Assembly (NCBI GenBank): GCA_965205725.1
Contig: OZ242189.1
Span: 1,178,001-1,242,000, forward strand
Length of the DNA: 64,000 bases
Source of the DNA: G965205725 sp965205725
GTDB taxonomy: Bacteria; Pseudomonadota; Gammaproteobacteria; Pseudomonadales; Halieaceae
Direction of reading: 5' to 3'
The position numbers were made by a program, and so were the translations under genes. The notes beneath the pieces are model-generated. The model was not told the origin of the DNA and made no database searches. It saw only the letters and a program-made list of their open reading frames with translations. This document shows, piece after piece, positions 55,844 through 64,000 of this stretch (the first letter of the stretch is position 1; each line of letters starts with the position of its first letter).

Positions 55844-56632
55844 TTAAAGAACTGCGAGTTGGCTGTTTCTGAGATCAGTGACCAGCATATCGCCTGGGCC
55901 ATGGGCGATGCAGAACGGCGGCTTGCTGGCTTCCACCACTCTTTGCGGGGTCACGCCACAGCCCCAGAACACGGGCAGTTCGCCATCGTTCACAGGCACT
56001 GCTTCGCCGTAGTCGGTGCGCTTGAGGTCTTCAATACCAATCAGGGCGGGATCACCCAAATGCACTGGCGCACCGTGCACGGAGGGAAAGCGGCTGCATA
56101 TTTGAATGGCTCGAATGGCATCGGGTGCGGCGAAGGGCCGCATACTCACCACCATATTGCCATGTAGCCGTCCGACTGGCGTACAGGCGATATTGGTGCA
56201 GTACATAGGTACATTTTTGCCCTCGGAAATATTTCTAATTTCTAACCCGTCTGCCAGTAGCGCTTCTTCAAAAGAAAAAGAACAACCGATGGCAAAGGCG
56301 ACCAGATCGTCGCGCCAGAACCCGGTGATGTCAGTGGGTGATGCCACTAACTCGCCGTTTTCATACACACGGTAACTGGGCAAGTCGGTTTGAATATCCA
56401 GGTCTTCACCCAGCGTGGGTAGCCGGGACTCACCCGGAGCAGCCGCTACGGCGATGAGCGGACAAGGCTTGGGGTTTTGTTGACAAAAACCCATGAAATC
56501 CATGGCCCAGTCTTTGGGCAACACCATCAAATTACATTGCACATGGCCGGGCGCATAGCCCGAGGTATTGCCGCTATGTTCACCGGAACGAATTTTTTGT
56601 CGCAGCGCCAGGGCCGCCTTTGAATCAGACAT
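55844..56632 (-). CDS. D-glutamate cyclase / putative hydro-lyase family (DUF1445)
   Basis: A 262-aa protein of the UPF0317/DUF1445 family. Segments seen: HSGNTSGYAPGHVQCNLMVL, LPSYRVYENGELV, FAIGCSFSFEEALLADGLEI and VFWGCGVTPQRVV, CIAHGPGDMLVTDLRN. Mammalian and some bacterial relatives are D-glutamate cyclases; others are called hydro-lyases without proof. It is the last gene of the catabolic block on this strand, 130 bases after the aldolase gene, so its link to that pathway is uncertain. Confidence 0.85.
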   Translation of the reverse strand: MSDSKAALALRQKIRSGEHSGNTSGYAPGHVQCNLMVLPKDWAMDFMGFCQQNPKPCPLIAVAAAPGESRLPTLGEDLDIQTDLPSYRVYENGELVASPTDITGFWRDDLVAFAIGCSFSFEEALLADGLEIRNISEGKNVPMYCTNIACTPVGRLHGNMVVSMRPFAAPDAIRAIQICSRFPSVHGAPVHLGDPALIGIEDLKRTDYGEAVPVNDGELPVFWGCGVTPQRVVEASKPPFCIAHGPGDMLVTDLRNSQLAVL

Positions 56633-56762
56633 AGAGCTCAGTCTACACCGTTGCGAATATGGCTTAAATCAATATGGGCGCCAGCAAAGATCAATTGAGT
56701 AAGCCTCTGGAAGTGATTGGATCACGCCCGAAGCATAAACCGGATTGCGGTAAAAACCCGCC

Positions 56763-57794
56763 CTAGATCATACCCGCCTCTTGGGCCATATCCAACGCCA
56801 GGTCTTCAATCATATCTTCCTGACCACCCACAGTTTTGCGGCGACCCAGTTCAACCAGAATATCACGGCTGGACAGACCGTACTTCTCGGCGCTGCGCTT
56901 GGCGAACAACAGGAAACTTGAATACACACCGGCCCACCCCAAAGTAAGAGAGTCGCGATCAACCCGCACCATGTGATCCATCATTGGCACAATCAGTTCT
57001 TCAGCAATATCCATGGCTTTGAAAATATCTACACCGGTTTCAATACCCATTCTGTCGCACACCGCCAGAAACACCTCTAGCGGCGTATTGCCGGCTCCAG
57101 CACCCAGCCCTGCCATGGAACCGTCAATACGGTTCGCTCCTGCTGCTACAGCGGCAATCGAGTTGGCGACACCCATGGCCATATTGTGGTGGCCGTGAAA
57201 GCCCAGTTCAGTTTCCGGCTTGAGCTCCCTGCGGGCGAGCGCCACTCGTTCAGTGACATGCTCGGGCAACATGTAGCCAGCCGAGTCAGTAATGTATACG
57301 CAGTTGGCGCCGTAGGATTCCATCAACTGTAATTGCTCTAGCAGTTCTTCCGCTGAAATCATGTGTGCCATCATCAAAAAACCCACAATATCGAGACCTT
57401 TTATCTGTCTGGCGGCACCAATGTGCTGTTCTGACACATCGGCCTCGGTGCAGTGGGTGGCGACCCGAATAGTGCTGATACCGCAATCAACCGCCATCTG
57501 TAGATGATCGACTGTGCCGATGCCCGGCAGCAGTAGCGCAGAGACTTTAGTGTGTTTCATTTGCTTGCACACGGCGGTCAGGTATTCCTCATCGGAGGCA
57601 GCCGGAAATCCGTAGTTCACACTCTTGCCACCCAGACCATCGCCGTGGGTCACTTCAATCATTGGCACTCCCGCGTCGTCCATGGCTTTGGCCACGGTCA
57701 CCATTTCTTCAACGGTAATTTGGTGCTGCTTGGGGTGCATACCATCGCGCAGACACATGTCGTGCACGGTAATTTTTGTTCCTTGCAGGCTCAT
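56763..57794 (-). CDS. 4-hydroxy-2-oxovalerate (or -hexanoate) aldolase
   Basis: A 343-aa class II aldolase (DmpG/BphI/HsaF/MhpE type) that cleaves 4-hydroxy-2-oxo acids to pyruvate plus acetaldehyde or propionaldehyde. HDMCLRDGMHPKQHQ supplies the catalytic Arg and metal Asp; GFHGHHNMAMGVANSIAAV supplies the two His ligands; the C-terminal communication domain follows (DILVELGRRKTVGGQEDMI). It forms a channelling complex with the acylating dehydrogenase encoded 13 bases upstream. The exact chain length of the substrate is not decided by sequence. Confidence 0.93.
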   Translation of the reverse strand: MSLQGTKITVHDMCLRDGMHPKQHQITVEEMVTVAKAMDDAGVPMIEVTHGDGLGGKSVNYGFPAASDEEYLTAVCKQMKHTKVSALLLPGIGTVDHLQMAVDCGISTIRVATHCTEADVSEQHIGAARQIKGLDIVGFLMMAHMISAEELLEQLQLMESYGANCVYITDSAGYMLPEHVTERVALARRELKPETELGFHGHHNMAMGVANSIAAVAAGANRIDGSMAGLGAGAGNTPLEVFLAVCDRMGIETGVDIFKAMDIAEELIVPMMDHMVRVDRDSLTLGWAGVYSSFLLFAKRSAEKYGLSSRDILVELGRRKTVGGQEDMIEDLALDMAQEAGMI

Positions 57795-57807
57795 TTATCT
57801 ACTTCTC

Positions 57808-58716
57808 CTAAGCCGCAGCCGGGACAAAGTCCCCACTGAGAATTTGTTCGGCGTACATCTCTGCGGTGCGCAGACCTGCCGCTGTCATAATGTCCAGATT
57901 GCCGGCATATTTGGGCAAAAAGTCGCCGAGCCCTGCCACTTCCATATAAATGGAAATTCGGTTGCCATCAAATACGGGGCCGTTCTTCAGGGTGTAACCA
58001 GGCACATATTTCTGCACCTCAATAATCATATCTTGCACAGATTGCGTGATGGCTGCCTGATCTGGTGTGTCCCTGGTCAGGCAGTGAATAGTGTCGCGCA
58101 TAATCAGCGGTGGCTCGGCTGGGTTAATGATGATGATCGCTTTGCCTTCATCGGCTCCACCCACCCTGGAAATTCCATTCGCAGTAGTGCGAGTAAATTC
58201 GTCAATATTTTTGCGCGTGCCGGGGCCAGCAGATTTAGAACTCACAGTGGCAACAATTTCACCGTAGCACACGGCCTGCACACGGCTCACAGCGGCGACC
58301 AGGGGAATAGTCGCCTGACCACCACAGGACACCATGTTTACATTCATGGCTTTGGCTGCGACCGCCTCATCCAGATTCACCGGCGGTACACAGTAGGGAC
58401 CAATGGCTGCCGGGGTCAGATCAATCATGACTGCGCCCTGCTCGTTCACTTTGCGTGAGTTCTCGGCATGGGCGTAGGCGGAGGTGGCGTCGAAACAAAT
58501 CTGCACGCCGTCTTCTTTCATTGTTGGCAACATACCATCTACGCCGTCGGCGGTGGATTTCAATCCCATTGCTTCGGCGCGGGTCAATCCCGCAGAACCC
58601 GGAACCACTCCTACCATCCACACCGGCTCAATCACGCCACTGCGCATGGTTTTCACCAGCAGGTCAGTGCCGATATTGCCGGGGCCAATAATGGCCGCTT
58701 TGACCTTATTACTCAT
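57808..58716 (-). CDS. Acetaldehyde/propionaldehyde dehydrogenase (acylating)
   Basis: A 302-aa DmpF/BphJ/HsaG-type enzyme making acetyl-CoA or propionyl-CoA from the aldehyde with NAD+ and CoA. KAAIIGPGNIGTDLLVKTMR is the NAD site and VNMVSCGGQATIPLVAAVSR holds the catalytic Cys. GPVFDGNRISIYMEVAGLGDF is the C-terminal family segment. It pairs with the adjacent aldolase gene. Confidence 0.93.
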   Translation of the reverse strand: MSNKVKAAIIGPGNIGTDLLVKTMRSGVIEPVWMVGVVPGSAGLTRAEAMGLKSTADGVDGMLPTMKEDGVQICFDATSAYAHAENSRKVNEQGAVMIDLTPAAIGPYCVPPVNLDEAVAAKAMNVNMVSCGGQATIPLVAAVSRVQAVCYGEIVATVSSKSAGPGTRKNIDEFTRTTANGISRVGGADEGKAIIIINPAEPPLIMRDTIHCLTRDTPDQAAITQSVQDMIIEVQKYVPGYTLKNGPVFDGNRISIYMEVAGLGDFLPKYAGNLDIMTAAGLRTAEMYAEQILSGDFVPAAA

Positions 58717-58866
58717 AGTTCTGAATCCTGATACTCATTTGAGGCGTTACACAACTAACCAACAGGGGGCAGGCCACGATACCCTCACCCCGATGTTTTA
58801 TGACCCCGGCTAAAACAAATCAGCACGCGATAGCGTCCGAATCTTTAATTCCAGGCCCGATATCCA

Positions 58867-59661
58867 CTAAACAAAATTACAGCTACAACCACCCACGCCG
58901 TCAATTTCCAGGGCCATCTTGTCGCCAGCAACAACCGGGATTAGTGGCACCAGCGAGCCTGAAAGAATGACTTCACCGGCTTTAAAGGGTATATCAAACT
59001 CACTCAGGGTATTTGCCAACCAGGCCACCGCTGTCAGCGGATTACCCTGCACCGCTGAACCGAGTCCTTCGCTGTTATATTCGCCGTTTTTATAAATAGT
59101 CATTTTCAAATTCGGCAGGTCCAGCTCTCGCGGGTCAACTTCGTTTTTACTTAACACATAGACACCACAGGAGGCATTGTCTGCCACGGTGTCTTGAATC
59201 CTGATTTTCCAACCTTCGATTCGCGAATCGACAATCTCAAAACAGGGCATGATGGTTGCGGTCGCATCCAGCACGTCTTGCTCGCTAACACCGGGGCCAA
59301 CCAGGTCACTTTGCAACCGAAAGGCAATCTCTCCTTCTGCTCTTGGCGCTATGAGATGGCCCGCAACAGGAATATCAGCCCCATCTTCAAACACCATGGC
59401 GCTGGTTAGAAAACCAAAATCAGGCTGAAACACCCCCAACATTTCCTGCACTGGCGCACTGGTTACTCCGATCTTTTTGCCGATGATTTGCTCACCCGCT
59501 GCGACGCGGCGGTTCACCATATGCAAAGAGATGTGATAGGCATCCTCAATGGTGATATCCGCTTCGCGGTCGGTCAGCGGTTGCAGCGGTTGCTGATTAC
59601 ACAGCGCGTGATAGAGCTGGTCACCGAGATCCGCTATTCGAGTCTTTTCCATAGCGCGCAA
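58867..59661 (-). CDS. 2-keto-4-pentenoate hydratase-family protein
   Basis: A 264-aa MhpD/DmpE/HsaE-type hydratase, first step of the lower meta-cleavage pathway (2-hydroxydienoate to 4-hydroxy-2-oxo acid). AGEQIIGKKIGVTSAPVQEM and FGFLTSAMVFEDG are family segments, followed by RAEGEIAFRLQSDL with the metal Glu residues. The ATG at residue 4 (59652) is equally possible. The three lower-pathway genes plus the monooxygenase run in the same direction; a 150-base gap follows it before the dehydrogenase gene. Confidence 0.92.
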   Translation of the reverse strand: MRAMEKTRIADLGDQLYHALCNQQPLQPLTDREADITIEDAYHISLHMVNRRVAAGEQIIGKKIGVTSAPVQEMLGVFQPDFGFLTSAMVFEDGADIPVAGHLIAPRAEGEIAFRLQSDLVGPGVSEQDVLDATATIMPCFEIVDSRIEGWKIRIQDTVADNASCGVYVLSKNEVDPRELDLPNLKMTIYKNGEYNSEGLGSAVQGNPLTAVAWLANTLSEFDIPFKAGEVILSGSLVPLIPVVAGDKMALEIDGVGGCSCNFV

Positions 59662-59691
59662 TTATACCCTCTTATCGATAGACCAAAGCAT

Positions 59692-60909
59692 CTACAGGCC
59701 AAAATCACCGTTATCCTGACCAAAAAGCACACCACCCATGTTGATCGCAAACGGCGTTGCGTGATTGGCGACGTGAGCCTGGCTGGCCAGTATATCCAGA
59801 TGGGCCGCCAGTAGCGGGCTGCCATTACGGATGCCACTGGAACCGGCGGCCTTCAGCAATTTCGATGAAAGGGCCAGGCAGGTATCGGCAACTATTGCAG
59901 ATTCATATCGGTAGCGGATGCGATCATCCACGGGAATCGGCCTGCCGCTGCGGGTGCAATCCATCATAGCGTCGAAGTTGCGATGCATAACCAGCTTCAT
60001 CTGTGCAATTTCTGAATGCACTTCGGCAGCAAGTATTTTGGCCATGGGGTCATCGCGCATAGGCACGGGGCCGGCAACGCGGGTTTTAGCCACTTCAATG
60101 AAGTTTTGCAGTTGTCCCTCAAGGGCACCCAGTGTCGCCGTACACACGGCGCGAACAAACACCTGCATGAATGGCATGCAATACAGCGGCGCAGCGTTGA
60201 CAGCATTGCCTGGGTTGTCGCAGTTAAAACCATCGATCACTTTATGGGTGCGATGCTCGGGCACAAATACATCCTCAACCACCACGTCGTGACTGCCGGT
60301 GCCCTGCAAGCCAACTACATCCCAGTTATCAACGATCTTGTAATCTTCAATCGGCACCAGGAAGGTGCGGTAGTTCGCCATATCAAAAGGCGCTTCAGGT
60401 GTGGGTACAACGGCCCCGACAAACACCCACTTACAGTGCTGACTACCACTGGAAAAACTCCAGCGGCCACTCAATTTGAAACCACCCTCTACCGGAGTCA
60501 CCTTGCCCACCGGCGCATAGGATGAGGAAATCAAAACACTGGGATCACTACCCCAAACATCCTGTGCTGCCTGGTCATCAAACAGGGCCAACTGCCAATT
60601 GTGCACCGCCACAACACCCAACACCCAGGCACTGGACATACATGCCTCAGCAATAACCAGGCCCACCTCGTAAAACACCTGCGGGTCCATAGCGTAACCG
60701 CCGTATTGCTCCGCCTGCAATATCTTGAAAAAACCGGCCTTGTGGAAATCTTGAACAGTTTGGTCTGGAATCTTTCGATCCGCCTTGCACTGAGCTGCCC
60801 TCTCCCGCAAAACGGGCTGCAAGTCGCGTGCTTTTTGCAGCAGGTCTTCTGCACGTATGCTGCCCATACTGTATTCATTGGCAGGCAGCAGTGGTTGATG
60901 AGCTGTCAT
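59692..60909 (-). CDS. HsaA-type flavin-dependent monooxygenase, oxygenase component
   Basis: A 405-aa protein of the acyl-CoA-dehydrogenase-fold (group D) flavin monooxygenases. FHKAGFFKILQAEQYGGYAM, LSGRWSFSSGSQHCKWVFV and GLQGTGSHDVVVEDVFVPEH match HsaA/TesA-type enzymes that ortho-hydroxylate the phenolic A-ring of 3-hydroxy-9,10-secosteroids with FMNH2 from a partner reductase. It heads the operon containing hydratase, dehydrogenase and aldolase, as in steroid loci. The extradiol dioxygenase (HsaC/TesB), hydrolase (HsaD/TesD) and reductase are not in this window. Another aromatic substrate remains possible. Confidence 0.82.
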   Translation of the reverse strand: MTAHQPLLPANEYSMGSIRAEDLLQKARDLQPVLRERAAQCKADRKIPDQTVQDFHKAGFFKILQAEQYGGYAMDPQVFYEVGLVIAEACMSSAWVLGVVAVHNWQLALFDDQAAQDVWGSDPSVLISSSYAPVGKVTPVEGGFKLSGRWSFSSGSQHCKWVFVGAVVPTPEAPFDMANYRTFLVPIEDYKIVDNWDVVGLQGTGSHDVVVEDVFVPEHRTHKVIDGFNCDNPGNAVNAAPLYCMPFMQVFVRAVCTATLGALEGQLQNFIEVAKTRVAGPVPMRDDPMAKILAAEVHSEIAQMKLVMHRNFDAMMDCTRSGRPIPVDDRIRYRYESAIVADTCLALSSKLLKAAGSSGIRNGSPLLAAHLDILASQAHVANHATPFAINMGGVLFGQDNGDFGL

Positions 60910-61039
60910 TGTGTTTCTCCGGCGCGCCCTGGCGCTATGTTTGAACCCGATTGGGGGTAACTATTAAAGCGGTAGCCGCTTGTGCCAGCATCACTCGTTT
61001 GGGGTAAATTCAGTTAATTGTTACCTATCAAAAACTTAC

Positions 61040-61068
61040 ATATAAATTGCGATAATTTAAATTAACAA
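61040..61068 (-). promoter_or_regulatory. Candidate sigma-70 promoter of the monooxygenase operon
   Basis: On the minus strand TTGTTA (-35) and TTATAT (-10) are separated by 17 bases, inside an AT-rich stretch between the SDR gene and the monooxygenase start. An AATTTAAATT palindrome overlaps it and could be a regulator site. Confidence 0.45.
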
Positions 61069-61086
61069 TAAAAGCCTATACTGGCC

Positions 61087-61944
61087 TCATTCAACGACTG
61101 CCTCGCCATAGCTTGTGGGCTCTCCAAACAGGGCGCGATGGGACGGGGGCTGAGCCCCGTTAATGTCTTTGACTCCATAAGACTCGCCCAACTCGGCCCC
61201 AATCCACACCTGGCCGGTTTTTGCCATGCGGGTTGGGTCGCGTGCCAGCGCATCAATCACCAGGCCGGAAAACTCTGGATTTTCAGCGGTTGCGGCAAGG
61301 TCGGCATACAGGCCCGGCTCAGCTTCAAAGACTGCGCGGGTTCGCTCGGTCAGCAGCAACCCCATCCACAGGGACACCACGGTAACAGTGTGCGGCTTGA
61401 AATCCACCGCCATGTCGTGGGCCAATTTGTCTGCGGCTGCTTTGCCAGCACCATAGGCCGGGCCGTGCATGTAAATACGACCGCCAAATGACGATGTAAT
61501 AACCACCAGGCCCTGGCTGCTCACCAGCAGAGGTGCAGCGTAGTAGCTTGCCGAGTAATGCGAACGCATTCCAACATTCAGGATATCGGTCAGTCCTAGC
61601 GGCTTCTCCCAAAACGGCCCCTGGTCGGTCAGCCCGTCAGGTACACAGGTCGCATTGTTAACCAGAATATCGAGCCTGCCCTGCTCGGCTTCGACCTGTT
61701 TGAACAGAGCTTCTACCTGCGCATCAACAGCGTGATCACACACAACAGGAATACCCTTGCCGCCAGCAGCGGTCACAGCCTCAGCGGTGGAATAGACTGT
61801 GCCGGGCAGTGGCGCATCACCTTCCTGCCGGGAGCGGCCAGTTACATACACCGTGTCTCCTGTGCCACCCAGGGCTACGGCAATACCACGCCCTGCCCCG
61901 CGGCTGGCGCCAGTCACTACAACAACCCGGCCTGTATCTGCCAT
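61087..61944 (-). CDS. Short-chain dehydrogenase/reductase (DHRS1-like)
   Basis: A 285-aa SDR from the ATG at 61944. VVVVTGASRGAGRGIAVALG is the NAD(P) glycine motif, LDILVNNAT the structural motif, and VVITSSFGGR with PAYGAGKAAADK the catalytic Ser-Tyr-Lys. Longer than the usual 250 aa and with LNVGMRSHYSASYYAAPLLV, it resembles the DHRS1 branch. It could act on a hydroxy or keto group of the steroid-type substrate, but it lies outside the tight operon. An in-frame start at 61971 is possible. Confidence 0.88.
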   Translation of the reverse strand: MADTGRVVVVTGASRGAGRGIAVALGGTGDTVYVTGRSRQEGDAPLPGTVYSTAEAVTAAGGKGIPVVCDHAVDAQVEALFKQVEAEQGRLDILVNNATCVPDGLTDQGPFWEKPLGLTDILNVGMRSHYSASYYAAPLLVSSQGLVVITSSFGGRIYMHGPAYGAGKAAADKLAHDMAVDFKPHTVTVVSLWMGLLLTERTRAVFEAEPGLYADLAATAENPEFSGLVIDALARDPTRMAKTGQVWIGAELGESYGVKDINGAQPPSHRALFGEPTSYGEAVVE

Positions 61945-62089
61945 GCTCTTACCCCATGTGTTTGCCAGCACATCCTAGTGGAAGCGGGAACACTTCGTCC
62001 ATGGCATCACACCGACTTCTGGTAATAAGTAACCATACGGCTAAACAGGCTGAACGACTCAAGCCTCCAGCCTGTATCGAGGCTGGTCG

Positions 62090-63259
62090 CTAAATAAACA
62101 GCCCCAGGTATTTGAAGAGCAAGGTTCCCACCAGGGTTCCCAGGGCATAACCCAGCACCCCTACCAAAACACCCGGCGTCACCAGATTGTGCCAACCCTT
62201 GGTCGCTGCCAGGGCGGGTGCTGTGGTCGCACCGAGTATGGCTGCATTTGACGCAGTGATCAGCTCGGGCAGGCTCAACTTGAATAGTGCGCCCAAACCA
62301 AAAGTCACCAGAGCGTGTACGGACAACACAATAAACACCAGTGCAATCAGCAGTGGCGCCACTTCAATCATCGCGCGAATATCTGCACCGGCAGCAATCG
62401 CCGCGAAAAACACAAAAGACAAAGCCACCCCCACTTCAAAACTACCGGCGAGTTTTCTGGCCAGGTTCGGCACAGCGGTTGCAATAATCAACGCAATGCC
62501 GGTAATCAGCACATAACGCCAGGCACTCAAGTCAAACCTGGCTACAAGCGCGTCTCCCGCCACCACAACTGTCATCGCTAAAGACAATGACAGCACAATC
62601 GACATAGCGGATATCGGCTCTTGCACAAACGGCGCTACCAGCTCGCGGTGATCGTGTTCGATAAACCTGGAAGCCAGCCAGCTCCAACCGGGTATAACTG
62701 CCAGCACACTCAGGAATACTGCGCTAAACAAATTATCCGTTGCGGTTGCCGCAGAGAAAAACGAGGCATCTGCCTGTAAGCCGGTTACCTCGCCAAGAGC
62801 CGCATAATTGACCGAACCACCGATATAAGTCGATGCGAATAATCCGGCGATGGCCGGCTCACGCTGGCTGGTATCCAGCCCGGCATTGGCCGCGAGCGGC
62901 CCAAGATCCAGCAGCAATACTGCGGTCACAACACCCAGGACAGTTCCCAGGGCCGCCAACAAAAAGGCCAGGCTAGCGCGTGTGGTTTCCATAAAAATGG
63001 CGCGCATATTGGCGCGAAACAGAAACAGGGGAATTAACACTGGCACGAAATACTTGAACACAAAATCGTAGGCTGTAGCGCTGTGAGGAATAACGCCGAC
63101 GTTGGCAAATAATATAGCACTGAGAATAACAATAACCGCGCCGGTAAGCTGCGCGCCGATACGAGTCTTCTCACCGAGAAACCCCAGGGCGGCGATTGCG
63201 AACAAGGCCGTCATTACTGCCATATGATTTTCTGGATGAATTAAACTCATGGGCGGCAT
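62090..63259 (-). CDS. DUF819 family membrane protein
   Basis: A 389-aa protein with about 11 hydrophobic segments, of the DUF819 (YjcL-like) family of putative transporters. AGLFASTYIGGSVNYAALGE and ATDNLFSAVFLSVLAVIP are family-typical. No substrate is known for the family. A start three codons inside (MSLIHPENH) is possible. It is 24 bases after the msrA stop on the same strand. Confidence 0.85.
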   Translation of the reverse strand: MPPMSLIHPENHMAVMTALFAIAALGFLGEKTRIGAQLTGAVIVILSAILFANVGVIPHSATAYDFVFKYFVPVLIPLFLFRANMRAIFMETTRASLAFLLAALGTVLGVVTAVLLLDLGPLAANAGLDTSQREPAIAGLFASTYIGGSVNYAALGEVTGLQADASFFSAATATDNLFSAVFLSVLAVIPGWSWLASRFIEHDHRELVAPFVQEPISAMSIVLSLSLAMTVVVAGDALVARFDLSAWRYVLITGIALIIATAVPNLARKLAGSFEVGVALSFVFFAAIAAGADIRAMIEVAPLLIALVFIVLSVHALVTFGLGALFKLSLPELITASNAAILGATTAPALAATKGWHNLVTPGVLVGVLGYALGTLVGTLLFKYLGLFI

Positions 63260-63283
63260 GCTGTGTTCTATCAGTGAGGGTTG

Positions 63284-63946
63284 CTATGACACGGCTACAA
63301 CAGCAACGGGACAACTAACACCGGTACCAGCCAGGCCACAATAGCCGCCAGGGTTCTTGGCCAGGTATTGCTGGTGATAGTCTTCGGCGTAATAAAACTC
63401 GGGGGCGGGAATAATTTCAGTTGTGATCTCGCCATACCCCGCCGCCGTCAGAGCTTCCTGAAAACCGAGCCTGGAGGCTTCCGCGACTTGCTGCTGCTCA
63501 CTGGAGAAGGTGTAAATACCGGAGCGGTACTGGGTACCCATATCATTCCCCTGGCGCATGCCTTGAGTGGGATCGTGGCCCTCCCAAAATACGTTCAGCA
63601 GTTCGCCGTATTCAATCTGCGCAGCATCGTATATCACCTGAACCACCTCGTTGTGCCCGGTATGTCCGGAACACACCTCCTGATAGGTGGGGTTTGGCGT
63701 TATGCCAGCGGCATAACCCACCGCTGTAGAGTAGACCCCTGGCAGTTGCCAAAATTTGCGTTCGACTCCCCAGAAACACCCCATGCCAAAGGCGGCAGCC
63801 TCAAGATTATCAGCAAACGGCCCTTTCAGGGGATTGCCGTTAACGAAATGAGTGGCAGGCACTGGCATCTCTTTCTCTCGACCAGGCAGTGCGGTGTCTG
63901 CGTTGGGCAGCAGATGTTTTTTTCGAATTCCAAACAAGTCCATCAT
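63284..63946 (-). CDS. msrA: Peptide-methionine (S)-S-oxide reductase
   Basis: A 220-aa MsrA, which repairs methionine-S-sulfoxide in proteins. The catalytic Cys is in AAFGMGCFWGVERKFWQLPG, with QEVCSGHTGHNEVVQVIYD and HDPTQGMRQGNDMGTQYRS following. The resolving cysteines are in the C-terminal part (GGYCGLAGTGVSCPV). No signal peptide is present. The N-terminal ~50 residues before the catalytic domain are as in the longer proteobacterial forms (E. coli 212 aa). It is probably co-transcribed with the DUF819 gene. Confidence 0.95.
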   Translation of the reverse strand: MMDLFGIRKKHLLPNADTALPGREKEMPVPATHFVNGNPLKGPFADNLEAAAFGMGCFWGVERKFWQLPGVYSTAVGYAAGITPNPTYQEVCSGHTGHNEVVQVIYDAAQIEYGELLNVFWEGHDPTQGMRQGNDMGTQYRSGIYTFSSEQQQVAEASRLGFQEALTAAGYGEITTEIIPAPEFYYAEDYHQQYLAKNPGGYCGLAGTGVSCPVAVVAVS

Positions 63947-64000
63947 TCACTCCTGTTGATATTGACGGGGCTACCACTCATACCTGACATCGCCCTACTA

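Overview
The window looks like a chromosomal segment of a free-living, probably marine, gammaproteobacterium. The evidence is the mix of YchF, PurU, SthA and MsrA housekeeping genes with two TonB-dependent receptors, a P450, sulfotransferases, acyl-CoA ligases and a meta-cleavage/steroid-type catabolic operon. The Spongiibacteraceae/Halieaceae neighbourhood is an inference only. I see no rRNA, tRNA, CRISPR array or replication origin.

Layout. 0-16 kb: ychF tail, a tandem type II dehydroquinase, a TetA-like MFS pump, GDPD, ICMT-like methyltransferase, ZIP transporter, aldehyde dehydrogenase, diiron ferritin-like protein with divergent AraC regulator, an IS630-family element inserted at the stop codon of purU, a sulfotransferase flanked by a MITE, an AlgP/H1-like lysine-rich protein, and a frameshifted acyl-CoA synthetase. 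16-28 kb: a decayed island. A group II intron reverse-transcriptase scrap is followed by a two-gene defence locus recognised as Druantia type III (DruH + DruE). druH is split by a -1 frame change that lies beside an A AAA AAC heptamer. druE is cut near its 3' end by an ISL3-family element with a clear 8-bp target duplication. 28-38 kb: LLM flavin enzyme, P450, iron alcohol dehydrogenase, class V aminotransferase, deazaflavin-type reductase, acyl-CoA ligase, a HipBA module with operator repeats, and a DUF4214 protein.

38-43 kb: secreted amidohydrolase, DUF885 remnant, TonB receptor and a secreted protein of unknown family. 43-54 kb: a catabolic block of unknown substrate (sodium symporter, two proteins with doubled NTF2-like folds, truncated amidohydrolase, bicupin, HpaI-type aldolase, decayed four-carbon-acid-sugar kinase and aldo/keto reductase, second TonB receptor). 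The upstream regions of its symporter, bicupin, aldolase and TonB genes carry copies of one palindromic motif (consensus TTGACTTCGAATTCAA), which points to a shared regulator not encoded here. This is the best candidate for an undescribed system in the window.

54-64 kb: sthA, then a minus-strand operon with an HsaA-type flavin monooxygenase and the hydratase, aldolase and acylating aldehyde dehydrogenase of a meta-cleavage lower pathway, the set used for steroid rings, followed by an SDR, a DUF819 membrane protein and msrA. Throughout, short elements with GAGACCTTTGCACG-like ends (IS5-type relics and MITEs) mark places where genes have been cut.
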